Origin: Candidatus Rifleibacteriota bacterium
GTDB taxonomy: Bacteria > Riflebacteria > Ozemobacteria > Ozemobacterales > Ozemobacteraceae
Direction of reading: 5' to 3'
Assembly: GCA_029565415.1 (NCBI GenBank)
Contig: JAKQOH010000199.1
Location: forward strand, 1 to 21,001
Length of the DNA stretch: 21,001 nt
Part shown: piece after piece, positions 7,396 to 15,417 of the stretch
Position numbering within the stretch: the stretch's first letter is position 1
Layout of the letters: each line of letters starts with the position of its first letter
Program-made: the position numbers and the translations under genes
Notes under the pieces: model-generated
The model's input: only the letters and a program-made list of their open reading frames with translations
Told to the model about the DNA's origin: nothing
Databases searched by the model: none

Positions 7396-7973
7396 GGCGT
7401 GAAGTCCACGGCAAAAGATACGGCTTCGACCCGTCGCTGCGCGTTGTGGAGCAGCTCCGTCCAGCCGACGATCACATGGATCTTGACCACCCGGTGGGGC
7501 AGGTTCACCCCGTCATACCGGCCGTTCCGGTCCGTCGCGGCCGAGAACCGCCAGGTTGCGGGCCTGGTCCGGTCGTATTCGGGCGGCGAGGTCGTGATGT
7601 CGAGTTCGCGGGTGGAAAAGCTGACCGCCTGCTTGGAAAGCGTGGCGCTCACGGCGTAGTCGGTATTCCCGATACGGATGGGGCCGAGGGGAATACCGAG
7701 AAGGGGAGCCGTGAAGGTCACGGGGGTCGTTCCCGGGAGGGCAGTCAGAAGCTGGGAACACGAGGCGACGAGGAAGCGGTTCATCGTGTCCTCGAGCAAC
7801 TGGATTCCCTGAACCATCCGGAAATCCTTCTGTGTGCCCCGGTGGCCGAAGCTGATCAGACCCGAAACGGAAAGCAGGGCAATGACGAGGATGAGGAAGG
7901 CGAGGATCAGCTCGATCAGTGTCGTGCCGCGCCTCACCCCCGCCATTCCCGCTCCGTTCCGGGGCATGATCAT
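7392..7973 (-). CDS. PilV/GspI-like pseudopilin
   Basis: The 193-residue product carries a prepilin leader, MIMPRNGAGMAGVRRG, cleaved before T17. It is followed by TTLIELILAFLILVIALLSV, with Glu at +5. The leader has Thr in place of the usual Phe at +1, a known variation. The length and single globular domain suggest the PilV/GspI class, which ties the tip complex to other pseudopilins. The chosen ATG (7971-7973) overlaps the stop of the giant upstream gene by four bases (ATGA). M3 and M10 are alternative starts that would give a shorter leader. The gene's stop is likewise fused to the start of the next gene, so the three genes form one tightly coupled block. Confidence 0.85.
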   Translation of the reverse strand: MIMPRNGAGMAGVRRGTTLIELILAFLILVIALLSVSGLISFGHRGTQKDFRMVQGIQLLEDTMNRFLVASCSQLLTALPGTTPVTFTAPLLGIPLGPIRIGNTDYAVSATLSKQAVSFSTRELDITTSPPEYDRTRPATWRFSAATDRNGRYDGVNLPHRVVKIHVIVGWTELLHNAQRRVEAVSFAVDFTP

Positions 7974-10900
7974 CTGCCCTGGTTGGTCCGGTCGATGACG
8001 CGGATGTCGAGCCTTGTCCGGAGAACCTCGACGATGCAGTCGAGAACGCGGCGGTTGCGCTTGGCGGACGCGAATGTCGGCCGATTCGCGTCGGACGGCC
8101 AGTTGAGCGCCTGGTCATCGATCGTCAGCCGGATGTGGTAATCCGTTCCGGGCTCGCGGAAGATGTACCGGATGTTTTTCTGGGTCGTTCCGTCCGCGAG
8201 CAGGTCTCCGCCCTTGGTCAGGGTGAAGCTCACCGTGGCCACGCCGATCGTGTTGTCACACGCCATGGCCGTGAAGAAGGTCGGAACGTCGATCTCGAAC
8301 TGGGCGTCATCAGAACCGTAGGCCGTCATCTTGCCCACGACATCGAGCTTGCCGGGCACCCGGAAGGCCGAGGCGAAGCCGGCGATGCGCATGCCGCTCC
8401 AGGTCAGGACGCCGTTGTGGTTGGCCTCGGTCTCGCCCGCAGCGAAGCGGTACCACTTCGACATCTTGTCGGGCAGGATGTTCGTGGGAGCGTAATACAG
8501 CACCCCCTCGTTCTTGGCCTCCTCGCCCTTCACGAAGGCGTTCGGCCGGTCGTTGTCGCGGATCACGATCTGCCCCTTGAGGAAGGGCGAGTTGGTCTCG
8601 GGCGTCTGCAGTCCGCACGCCTCGGCCCAGGTCAGCCCATACCGGAAATTCTGATAGCCGGGCGTATTGTTCGCGTAATCCAGGGGCATTTCCGGGCTGT
8701 TGTTCGCGGAGAAGGCGGCATTCTGGCTGAGAGTCGAGAAGGCGAGAATGTAGCGTCGGTAGGAGAAACACTTGTTGTAGCTCGCCTGGGAGATCCAGGG
8801 AACCGTCGTCCCGAAATCCGCCTTCACGATGTCGCGCTGTTCGAGGGCCCATTTTGCCGTAGGCCCAGGGATCGCGGTGTTCGGATTCGTCCGGAATAGG
8901 TTGTCGGCGGATGTCGGCGCCCCCGGAAGCATCTGCCCCGACAGAAGCGGCTGGAGATACCGGAAGGAGGCAAACCGTTTGTTCGGATTGTGGCTCACCC
9001 GGCAACGCGGCTGAACTGGACCGAAGAACGGATCCGCCCAGGTGAGGAGCGACGGATTGTCCGTGGCGAAATCGTTGCCCATCGGATTGTTGTCTGCGAC
9101 GACATACTCGACGGCAAACGGATTCTGCACGGGCGGCGCCTCGACGTCGGCGAGCTTTTCCCCCGTCGTGCCGTAGAGGTAGTTGGGGGTCATGAAGAAC
9201 GCCTGAACCGTTTTCCCGGAATCGAACGGGTCGGGGAACGTCTCGGCCGGCCCGGTCTCATCGGTCACCACCACCTCGCACTCGGCGGCGATCTTGATGG
9301 TCTTGGGCATCGTGGTGAGCTCCCAGTCCGTGATCAGTTCGCCGTTCATCCAGTAGGTCTTGGGAATGTAGGTCTGGTAGGAGTAGGAGCGGCTGCCGTT
9401 CACCTGGAGCTTGTACGAGCGCGGCTGAGAAGGCAGCGGGAACAGGGTCTTCACGTCGGCATACGAGAGAACGGGCTCCTTCGTGATCGCCTGCCGGCTC
9501 ACAAGGCCTTCAGTTCCGCGCTTGAGCTCGGTCGCCCAGGTGAAACTCGGCTCGCTCATCCATTTCAGGGTGCCGGCGACCATCCGGTTGTCCCGGGGGT
9601 CCGGAGGATTGACGCTCAGCATCGAGGCAGGCAGATTGGCCCCGACGGCGAGCCGGTCTTTATTTCTCGAGATATTATAGTTCGAATCACGCAATTTGAA
9701 CGACCAGTTCCCGAACTTCTCGGGAACGACGAAGCGCGGCCCGGTCGGCTGTTCGATGGAAGGGTTGCAGTAACTCGTTCCGCCGTCCATGGGCGACTGC
9801 GGGCGGTACTGGTAGCCGCCGCCCGAGGGCATCCCGCTCATGATCATGCCGACGCCGCCGGGGAAGTTCACGAGCGGAACGGTCTGGATGTGGATATCCA
9901 CCCAGGAGTACCCGGTTCCATCCTTGCTCTTCGCGACGAGTTCGCCGGACAGATACTTCTCCTTCTCGTCCGACAGCACGCCGACCTTGTCGATGCTCGT
10001 GTAATCGTAGAATTTGAACGTGCACCGGCATCCGATGCGGTAATCGCCGCCGGGGAGGTTCACGGGCAACTGATAGTTGGCCGTGGGGGTGTTGTCGGCT
10101 TCCTGGTCCAGAAGCACCTTTCCTGCGCCGCCGTTCATCTCGACGCCATACCGGTCTTTCAGCTGGATGATCTTCCAATAGTATTTGATGGTCGATTGTT
10201 TGGTCGTCGAGGGGAAACCGCCGATCCAGGTGTCGCCGTCCTGATCGACGTTCGTCGAGCCGACATTCACGCCGTTGACGTCGAACCGGGGGGAGTTTTC
10301 GACCTCGAAGAAGTAGGTGTTCGTATCGGTGTAGGGGGTCCTGGCCCGTTCGAGAGCACCGGTGGCGCCCTGGGCGAGAGGGCCGACGATGTCGATGGAT
10401 CCGTCTTTTCGGTTCACTTCAGGGGGCGTCGCCACGTTGATCGTGGCGAGTTCGGCAACGCAGTTCTCGTCGACGGGCCGGGTTCCGGGCATGAGGCTGG
10501 GATTCCCCTGCCAGATCCAGGTGCTGCGGTCGGTCGGCGTCCGGGCAACGAAGGAACGCTGGTAGAAGTTGGTGCCGATCACGACCTTCTGGGAAATCGG
10601 CTTCGGCTCACCGCCGGCATAATAGTCGCGCTTGAAAACGGACTTCGTGACGAGCTGGTTGAAGTAGGCGGTATAGATCGGGGTTCCGAGAATATCCGTT
10701 CCGGTGCGGGCATACCGCACGGCATCCGTCGGGAGGAAGCTCGTCGCCGGGTTAGCCGGCTTGCGCTCGGTCCGGACCAGATACAGGTTGCCGTACCCAT
10801 CGGCGCTGATCGAGTCGGGAACGATGCCGTCGGCATTCACCACGATCTGTTCGGGAATGGACATCGTGCCCGCCCGCTCGTTGCGGATGAATTTGAAGAC

Positions 10901-12082
10901 GCGTTTCTGGCTCTTGTCGAAGGCATAGACGATGCCGCCCGTCTGCCACCACTGGTCGGAAACGGCCACGTCATCGAGGTTCGAGATGCGGAAGGGGACG
11001 TTGACCCGCTGGAGCCACTTGTTGATTTCGTCTTTTCCCAGGAGGTAGATCCAGTCGCCATAGGCTCCGGCGACGACCCCCTTGGAACTGATCGCGATGG
11101 AGCGGGTGGTCAGATTTGTCGGGTCGCCGATGATCGAGGAGGCTGCCGTCGGCCCGACCAGGGTGTAGTCCCGACTGTTCGGCTCACGCTGGTACAGGTA
11201 GGCTCTGCCGAGTTTGGTCGAGTAGGCGAAATCGACGAAGGGCGGCGTTTCGGAGGGCATCGGAACATCCGGCTGGGCGCGCTGGCACCCGTCAGGGCAT
11301 TCGTGGATGCGGCTCTGCGTCGATACGACGCGCGTCTTGACGCTGGCGATCGCCTGGGGATACCCGGTTCCGTTGAGGATCGAACGGGCCACGTCCCACC
11401 GGTGCAGCGAGATATCCCTGAAATCCGCCGTGATGTTGTCACGCACGACCCAGTGCGTCCAGCCGCCATAGTAGCTGGTATAGTCGCGGACGCGGATGAA
11501 GCTGTGATAATAGCGGGAAATATCGATCAGGCAGTTTCCCGGCTTTTTGGGATCCCCTCTTGGACGCCAGTAGCAGGGGTAATCGCCGTTATAGCCGTAC
11601 ACGCCGACCATGTAATGGGCCGTGCAGTAATCATTCGGTCCGTGGGGCCCGATGCCCGTGGGGGAGATGAAACTCCGGCCGCAGTGATACGAGGTGATGA
11701 TTTTTTCATCCCACCGCTCCCCGGGGTAGCCGACGGAGGCATTCTTCCAGTCGACCGTGTTGACCGGTACCGAAACCTCGCCCGTGACCCGCTGGTTCAT
11801 CCGGGTCTTGCCGACGAAGGTGTACAGCCACTTTTCGATGCCGTTGCGGTCCGACCAGGTCTGGCAGGCCGCGATGCCGAACGCCGAGTCGCTCGGGTCA
11901 TACAGCCGGCGGACCGGCCCGTTGGTGAGGTTGTTCAGGGCATACACGCCCTGGGCCGGGCCACCGCTGATCAGCAGATAACAGTCCCCGTTCTGTTTGT
12001 AGAAGGCGTGCTGAGCATGGGCGGGCAGCAGGCTGAAGGCCATCACCGCCGCCAACAGGGCCACTCGAATCAATCTAGCCAT
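7970..12082 (-). CDS. Giant secreted protein of the pseudopilin operon, PilY1-like by position
   Basis: This 1370-residue protein has a signal peptide cleaved near AHA|QH (residue 23). I do not recognise its family by sequence. An N-terminal region (24-270) is cysteine-rich and aromatic. Residues 280-480 contain propeller-like segments (GGIVYAFDKSQKRVFKF, ISADGYGNLYLVR). Residues 590-740 look like Ig/fibronectin-type beta domains, with an acidic DQDGD (613-617) that could bind calcium, and IVIRDNDRPN (1172-1181) resembles motifs in adhesin-like repeats. The rest is long and poorly structured to the eye. The ribosome site GGGGAGG is 8 bases before the ATG, and the stop overlaps the next start. 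In type IV pilus systems pilY1, a large secreted beta-propeller protein carried at the pilus tip, is found among pilV, pilW and pilX. The order here is similar, so a tip adhesin or sensor role is plausible but unproven. Confidence 0.75.
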   Translation of the reverse strand: MARLIRVALLAAVMAFSLLPAHAQHAFYKQNGDCYLLISGGPAQGVYALNNLTNGPVRRLYDPSDSAFGIAACQTWSDRNGIEKWLYTFVGKTRMNQRVTGEVSVPVNTVDWKNASVGYPGERWDEKIITSYHCGRSFISPTGIGPHGPNDYCTAHYMVGVYGYNGDYPCYWRPRGDPKKPGNCLIDISRYYHSFIRVRDYTSYYGGWTHWVVRDNITADFRDISLHRWDVARSILNGTGYPQAIASVKTRVVSTQSRIHECPDGCQRAQPDVPMPSETPPFVDFAYSTKLGRAYLYQREPNSRDYTLVGPTAASSIIGDPTNLTTRSIAISSKGVVAGAYGDWIYLLGKDEINKWLQRVNVPFRISNLDDVAVSDQWWQTGGIVYAFDKSQKRVFKFIRNERAGTMSIPEQIVVNADGIVPDSISADGYGNLYLVRTERKPANPATSFLPTDAVRYARTGTDILGTPIYTAYFNQLVTKSVFKRDYYAGGEPKPISQKVVIGTNFYQRSFVARTPTDRSTWIWQGNPSLMPGTRPVDENCVAELATINVATPPEVNRKDGSIDIVGPLAQGATGALERARTPYTDTNTYFFEVENSPRFDVNGVNVGSTNVDQDGDTWIGGFPSTTKQSTIKYYWKIIQLKDRYGVEMNGGAGKVLLDQEADNTPTANYQLPVNLPGGDYRIGCRCTFKFYDYTSIDKVGVLSDEKEKYLSGELVAKSKDGTGYSWVDIHIQTVPLVNFPGGVGMIMSGMPSGGGYQYRPQSPMDGGTSYCNPSIEQPTGPRFVVPEKFGNWSFKLRDSNYNISRNKDRLAVGANLPASMLSVNPPDPRDNRMVAGTLKWMSEPSFTWATELKRGTEGLVSRQAITKEPVLSYADVKTLFPLPSQPRSYKLQVNGSRSYSYQTYIPKTYWMNGELITDWELTTMPKTIKIAAECEVVVTDETGPAETFPDPFDSGKTVQAFFMTPNYLYGTTGEKLADVEAPPVQNPFAVEYVVADNNPMGNDFATDNPSLLTWADPFFGPVQPRCRVSHNPNKRFASFRYLQPLLSGQMLPGAPTSADNLFRTNPNTAIPGPTAKWALEQRDIVKADFGTTVPWISQASYNKCFSYRRYILAFSTLSQNAAFSANNSPEMPLDYANNTPGYQNFRYGLTWAEACGLQTPETNSPFLKGQIVIRDNDRPNAFVKGEEAKNEGVLYYAPTNILPDKMSKWYRFAAGETEANHNGVLTWSGMRIAGFASAFRVPGKLDVVGKMTAYGSDDAQFEIDVPTFFTAMACDNTIGVATVSFTLTKGGDLLADGTTQKNIRYIFREPGTDYHIRLTIDDQALNWPSDANRPTFASAKRNRRVLDCIVEVLRTRLDIRVIDRTNQGR

Positions 12083-12111
12083 GGATCATCCTCCCCTTCC
12101 TCGTAATCCGG

Positions 12112-13191
12112 TTACCGCTGGACGGGAACGCCGGGAATCGGCGACGCGGTGTTCGGGTCCTGGGACAGGCGGGCCCGCTCCTGCTCGAAGCTTGCATATT
12201 CCTTGAGGAACAGCATGTAGCTGTTCTTGAGCTCTTCCGGAATGCGGTACTGAGCGAACATTTTCCGGGCAACGGCCGGCGTCAGATCATTCCCGCCGTA
12301 CAGGAAGAGATTTCCCGGCGAGAACCTGGCCAGACCGTTCGGGACGTACGGCCGCACATCCAACTGCTGCTGAAGCGTGTCGATCATGTTCTTCATGCGC
12401 TGGGGAGCCAGATGCGCCGCAGCATCCACCTTGGTGCCGTCGGCCATCGGAATCATACCAGGAGGTATATTTTCCCAGTTGCAGAACTGATGGAACAGCG
12501 CCGCCGTCGTCGTGTCGAACGAGCCGCTCTGGCGCGGAACGCAGGCGATACCCTGGTCCAGGCACACCGCGGTCACGGCGAAGGTGGCATCGAGAACCAT
12601 CGTAACCCGGTTCTCCTGGGCCGCCTGGGCAATCAGTTGCGAAATCTCGTTTTTGGCCTGGGCGACCTCCCGCTCGGTGTCCTGGGTCGAGAGATACACC
12701 GGCGACAACGCGCTTTCCTGCGCGGCGACGATCTCGCGATCGACGGCCTCGAGCGCCGCCTCGCAGCTCGCGAGCTCGGCCCGGTAGCGGGCGTCGAACT
12801 CCTGCATCGTCCGGTCGTGATCGCGCGGCTGAGCCGATCCCGAGGCGGCATGCTCGTACATGCTGTTCATGGTTTCATCCCACCTCTGAAGGATCTGGGA
12901 GCGCTGCTCCAGGAACCGGGACCGCTTTTTCGCGACATTCGCCGCGGCGGTCGTGGCTTTTTCCCAGCAGGCGGCCAGCTCGTTCTGAATCTGCTCCCGC
13001 GGGCGCTGGGCAATGTCGGGACGGAACAGCCGGCCCTGGGCATAATCGAAATTGGCGAGACGGGGGTGCAGAATCAGCAACAGCCGGGTATCGACGGTGG
13101 CGCACCCCCCGTTCTCGGCAGCAACGGCCGCTCCGCCGCACAACGCGAGAAACGCCGCGAGAACCACGAATATCCGATTCATTGAACGCAT
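12112..13191 (-). CDS. Secreted OmpH/Skp-like coiled-coil protein, second of a related pair
   Basis: The 359-residue product has a signal peptide (MRSMNRIFVVLAAFLALCGGAAVA). After it comes VDTRLLLILHPRLANFD (33-49), which matches the neighbouring gene's product. Residues 65-195 are strongly helical and charged, with likely coiled coil. VTMVLDATFAV (196-206) recalls the C-terminal strand of Skp/OmpH periplasmic chaperones. Cysteines at 142, 210, 217 and 237 could form disulfides. A C-terminal domain of about 120 residues is unlike Skp. The ATG 13189-13191 overlaps the TGA of the upstream gene by one base; M4 (MNRI) is an alternative. It may chaperone or scaffold the giant secreted protein encoded next, 29 bases downstream, but that is inference. 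Confidence 0.72.
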   Translation of the reverse strand: MRSMNRIFVVLAAFLALCGGAAVAAENGGCATVDTRLLLILHPRLANFDYAQGRLFRPDIAQRPREQIQNELAACWEKATTAAANVAKKRSRFLEQRSQILQRWDETMNSMYEHAASGSAQPRDHDRTMQEFDARYRAELASCEAALEAVDREIVAAQESALSPVYLSTQDTEREVAQAKNEISQLIAQAAQENRVTMVLDATFAVTAVCLDQGIACVPRQSGSFDTTTAALFHQFCNWENIPPGMIPMADGTKVDAAAHLAPQRMKNMIDTLQQQLDVRPYVPNGLARFSPGNLFLYGGNDLTPAVARKMFAQYRIPEELKNSYMLFLKEYASFEQERARLSQDPNTASPIPGVPVQR

Positions 13192-13949
13192 CACCTGTTT
13201 CTCCCCCCTGCCATCAACCGGGCCGCCTCGAGCCGCGCATCGCGGGCACCGTAGGGCACCGGCGTCAACTGCGGATCCCGCAGAGCCCAGTAGCGCTTCG
13301 CCTGCAGCATCCATTCCTGGGATATGTTTCCATTTTTAGGGAACGTGTTCCGCCAGAAGTAAAAGTGGCAGTTCTGCCCAAGAACCGCCGAGTTGCCCGA
13401 AGGGGGATACAACGGAAGAAGGCCGGACACATCGATGACGGCCGAAGCCCGGTATGCCTCCCGAACCCGTTGGACCGCGGCCCGGAGATCGTTGGCTATC
13501 ACCTGGATCTGCGGCAGGATGGCGTCGTAGCCGGTCATGCCCAACTGCAGGGGCACTTCCTCGACCGTGAACCGGCGCTCTCGCTGTTCGCCCAACTGCG
13601 CCTCGAGGGCACGGCGGCGTTCGAGATACGACCGCTCGACCTCTGCGCGCCGGTCGGCGGAGGCCCCCTTCAATTGGGCTCCAAATTCTCTCTGGAGCTC
13701 ATCGAGCTGCCGTGTCAGGGTCGCAATCGCGCCCTCGACGGCTTGCCGCGTCTCGCCGGCGGCCAGAGGCTCTGACGATGTACCCCGGAAACGGCGGGTC
13801 GCCGGATCGAACGCCTGAGCCAGGGGATGCGTCATTACCATGAGGCGGGTGTCGACCATGACGGCCGTTTGCGCACTCCCTGCCGAGGCCCCCCAGGTGA
13901 GACAGGCCAACGCCAGCAACAAACAGGACAACGGGGCTGCTCGAGTCAT
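13191..13949 (-). CDS. Secreted OmpH/Skp-like coiled-coil protein, first gene of the operon
   Basis: The 252-residue product has a signal peptide ending near GSAQ (residues 24-27), then VDTRLMVMTHPLAQAFD (32-48), nearly the same opening as its downstream neighbour. Residues 65-165 are highly charged and helical, consistent with coiled coil. YRASAVIDVSGLLPL (166-180) sits where Skp-type chaperones have their end-of-helix strand. A short C-terminal domain with aromatic residues (CHFYFWRNTF, 194-203) follows. The ribosome site GGAGG is 5 bases before the ATG and a strong promoter candidate precedes it, so this gene heads the operon. I infer a periplasmic scaffold or chaperone role. It could equally be a stalk-like envelope protein. 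Confidence 0.72.
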   Translation of the reverse strand: MTRAAPLSCLLLALACLTWGASAGSAQTAVMVDTRLMVMTHPLAQAFDPATRRFRGTSSEPLAAGETRQAVEGAIATLTRQLDELQREFGAQLKGASADRRAEVERSYLERRRALEAQLGEQRERRFTVEEVPLQLGMTGYDAILPQIQVIANDLRAAVQRVREAYRASAVIDVSGLLPLYPPSGNSAVLGQNCHFYFWRNTFPKNGNISQEWMLQAKRYWALRDPQLTPVPYGARDARLEAARLMAGGRNR

Positions 13950-13981
13950 CAGAACCTCCGTGTGTACACAAAAGAGCGAAT

Positions 13982-14001
13982 GGGCGGAGTTGCTTCCGCC
14001 C
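13982..14001 (-). promoter_or_regulatory. GC-rich hairpin at the 5' end of the pseudopilin operon mRNA
   Basis: Seven-base arms GGGCGGA (13982-13988) and TCCGCCC (13995-14001) pair perfectly around six bases. On the operon strand it lies at the very start of the predicted mRNA (start near 14003), where such stems are known to protect mRNAs from decay. On the plus strand it is followed by TTTT and would read as a terminator, but no plus-strand gene ends there. Confidence 0.5.
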
Positions 14002-14009
14002 TTTTCTTC

Positions 14010-14038
14010 AGCATAGCACGATTATTATATCCCAGCAA
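14010..14038 (-). promoter_or_regulatory. Putative sigma70 promoter of the seven-gene pseudopilin operon
   Basis: On the minus strand TTGCTG (14033-14038) and TATGCT (14010-14015) are separated by exactly 17 bases. A stronger-looking TATAAT lies between them at 14024-14029 but has no usable -35. Transcription would begin near 14003, about 54 bases before the first ATG. Confidence 0.6.
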
Positions 14039-14144
14039 GAATAATGATCCGCCTTTCGAAGCCCTCCGCCGAGAGCATCCAAGAGAAAGACGCGGGAAGA
14101 TCGATCCGGGTTCAGGGAAAGAATTCCCGCCGCACGATGGCTCG

Positions 14145-14153
14145 TGTTACCAT
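14145..14153 (+). promoter_or_regulatory. Possible extended -10 promoter of the 14161 gene
   Basis: TGTTACCAT is an extended -10 element (TG, one base, then TACCAT). It has no good -35. It ends seven bases before ATG 14161, so transcription could begin at the start codon itself. No Shine-Dalgarno site is visible upstream of any candidate start. Confidence 0.3.
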
Positions 14154-14160
14154 GAGCCCC

Positions 14161-14949
14161 ATGGAACATCCGCTCCCGAATCCGCGCATACGACCGGCAT
14201 CTTCCTCTCAACGCAGCCTGATATTATATCTGTCACTATTGTTATTTCTGATCTGGTCTCATGTCTTGCCGGCATGTGATGACAGTCTGATTCAGATCTT
14301 CCAGTCCGCCAATCCCGAGGAGCGGTTTACCAGCCAGATGGGGCGGCTCATCGCCCAGGTCAAAACGCTGGGGGAGTTGATCAACCGCTGCGATTATCAG
14401 AAATCACGGGAGCACCTGCTCGGTCTGATGCAGATGTGGCTGGAGTTCGACAACGGGTACCTCGTACAGCCGCCATTTCCGGTCGCCGACATCTCGGTCT
14501 GGCGGGGTCAGAGCGCCCGGATTGCCGAGCGCATCGGGGCGATCCACGCGAAGTTCCGGGAAAACCGTTTCGACCGCGTCCATCCCGACCTGGATTTCCT
14601 CGTCACGGATCTGACGGATCTGTATGCCCAGAACGTGGCGCAGAAGCCCCTGTTCCGGGTTCTCATCCGACTCGATGCGCTTGCCGCGGGACTCAACCCG
14701 GCGCTCGAAAATACGACCCGGATCGCATCTTCCGCAGCGCTCTTCGCCGAGGCTCTGGGGGAGTGGGGAACACTCGATTCCGACCCTGCCCATCTCCGGG
14801 AATTCGAAGAGCTCCGGCTGGCCGCGCAACAACTCGCCGCCACCGGAGCTCCCGGAGACCTGTTGCGTCGCAACGAGCTGTGCGAGCGCGTCAGAAACTC
14901 CTACGAAACCCTCAAACGCCGTTTCATCCTTTCCGGAACGGCCCGCTGA
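14161..14949 (+). CDS. Putative lipoprotein or exported helical protein
   Basis: From ATG 14161 the product has 262 residues. After a basic 19-residue n-region comes a hydrophobic segment (LILYLSLLLFLIWSHV, 20-35) and then LPAC (36-39). This resembles a lipobox with Pro at -2, so Cys39 may be lipidated; otherwise the segment is a signal peptide. The rest is helical and charged, with no recognised family. The start is uncertain: in-frame ATGs at 14137 and 14152 give longer forms, and none has a clear ribosome site. An open frame runs back to 14044. It is transcribed away from the pseudopilin operon, the two starts being about 210 bases apart. It converges with the MaoC-type hydratase gene with only one base between the stops. 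Confidence 0.65.
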   Translation: MEHPLPNPRIRPASSSQRSLILYLSLLLFLIWSHVLPACDDSLIQIFQSANPEERFTSQMGRLIAQVKTLGELINRCDYQKSREHLLGLMQMWLEFDNGYLVQPPFPVADISVWRGQSARIAERIGAIHAKFRENRFDRVHPDLDFLVTDLTDLYAQNVAQKPLFRVLIRLDALAAGLNPALENTTRIASSAALFAEALGEWGTLDSDPAHLREFEELRLAAQQLAATGAPGDLLRRNELCERVRNSYETLKRRFILSGTAR

Positions 14950-14950
14950 G

Positions 14951-15379
14951 TCATTTCTTCATCAGGGTGGCCTTGCCGTCGAGGATCAGCTTGCCGGCCT
15001 GGTTCGTGACGCTGGTCCGGAGGATGATGCGGCTCTTCTCGTCGATCTTCTCGAGCACCTCGACGGTGGCCGTGACGGTATCGCCGATTTTGACCGGGCC
15101 GAGAAAGGCCAGTTCCTGCTTCATATAGATCGCGTTCGCGCCGGGCAGTTTCATCCCGAGGACCGCCGAGATGATGCCGGCCGTCAGCATGCCGTGGGCA
15201 ATGCGGCCGCCGAACGGCGTCTTCTTCGCATACTCCTCGTTCACGTGAACCGGGTTGAAATCCCCCGTCAGGTTCGCGAACGCCAGGATGTCGGCATCCG
15301 TCACCTGCTTCGACAACTCGGCCTTGTCGCCGACCTTGATATCCGCATACGCCAGCTCTCTCGCCGTGACCTGTTCCAT
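14951..15379 (-). CDS. MaoC-type enoyl-CoA hydratase
   Basis: The 142-residue protein is a single hot-dog domain of the MaoC/PhaJ family, which hydrate trans-2-enoyl-CoA to (R)-3-hydroxyacyl-CoA. The hydratase-2 signature is present as FANLTGDFNPVHVNEEYAKK, with catalytic Asp40 and His45, followed by GGRIAHGMLTAG. The length is that of the stand-alone family. AAGGAG precedes the ATG by 5 bases. It is the last gene of the acd-etfB-etfA operon, 38 bases after etfA. In this setting it probably handles the enoyl-CoA made or used by the acyl-CoA dehydrogenase. Its (R) stereochemistry would link to polyhydroxyalkanoate or 3-hydroxyacyl metabolism or to reversal of it; no PHA gene is in view. Confidence 0.88.
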   Translation of the reverse strand: MEQVTARELAYADIKVGDKAELSKQVTDADILAFANLTGDFNPVHVNEEYAKKTPFGGRIAHGMLTAGIISAVLGMKLPGANAIYMKQELAFLGPVKIGDTVTATVEVLEKIDEKSRIILRTSVTNQAGKLILDGKATLMKK

Positions 15380-15417
15380 GATTTCTCCTTGTGACCTGTC
15401 TGTTCGTATATTGCCCG

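Noticed and set aside
8990..12106. A 1038-codon open frame on the plus strand opposite the giant secreted protein gene
   Set aside because: It is antisense in GC-rich DNA, with no family resemblance or ribosome site. The minus-strand gene has a signal peptide, a Shine-Dalgarno site and coupled neighbours.
14024..14029. TATAAT on the minus strand as the -10 box of the pseudopilin operon
   Set aside because: The sequence 17 bases upstream is GCGGAT, a poor -35, whereas TTGCTG-17-TATGCT nearby gives a full promoter.
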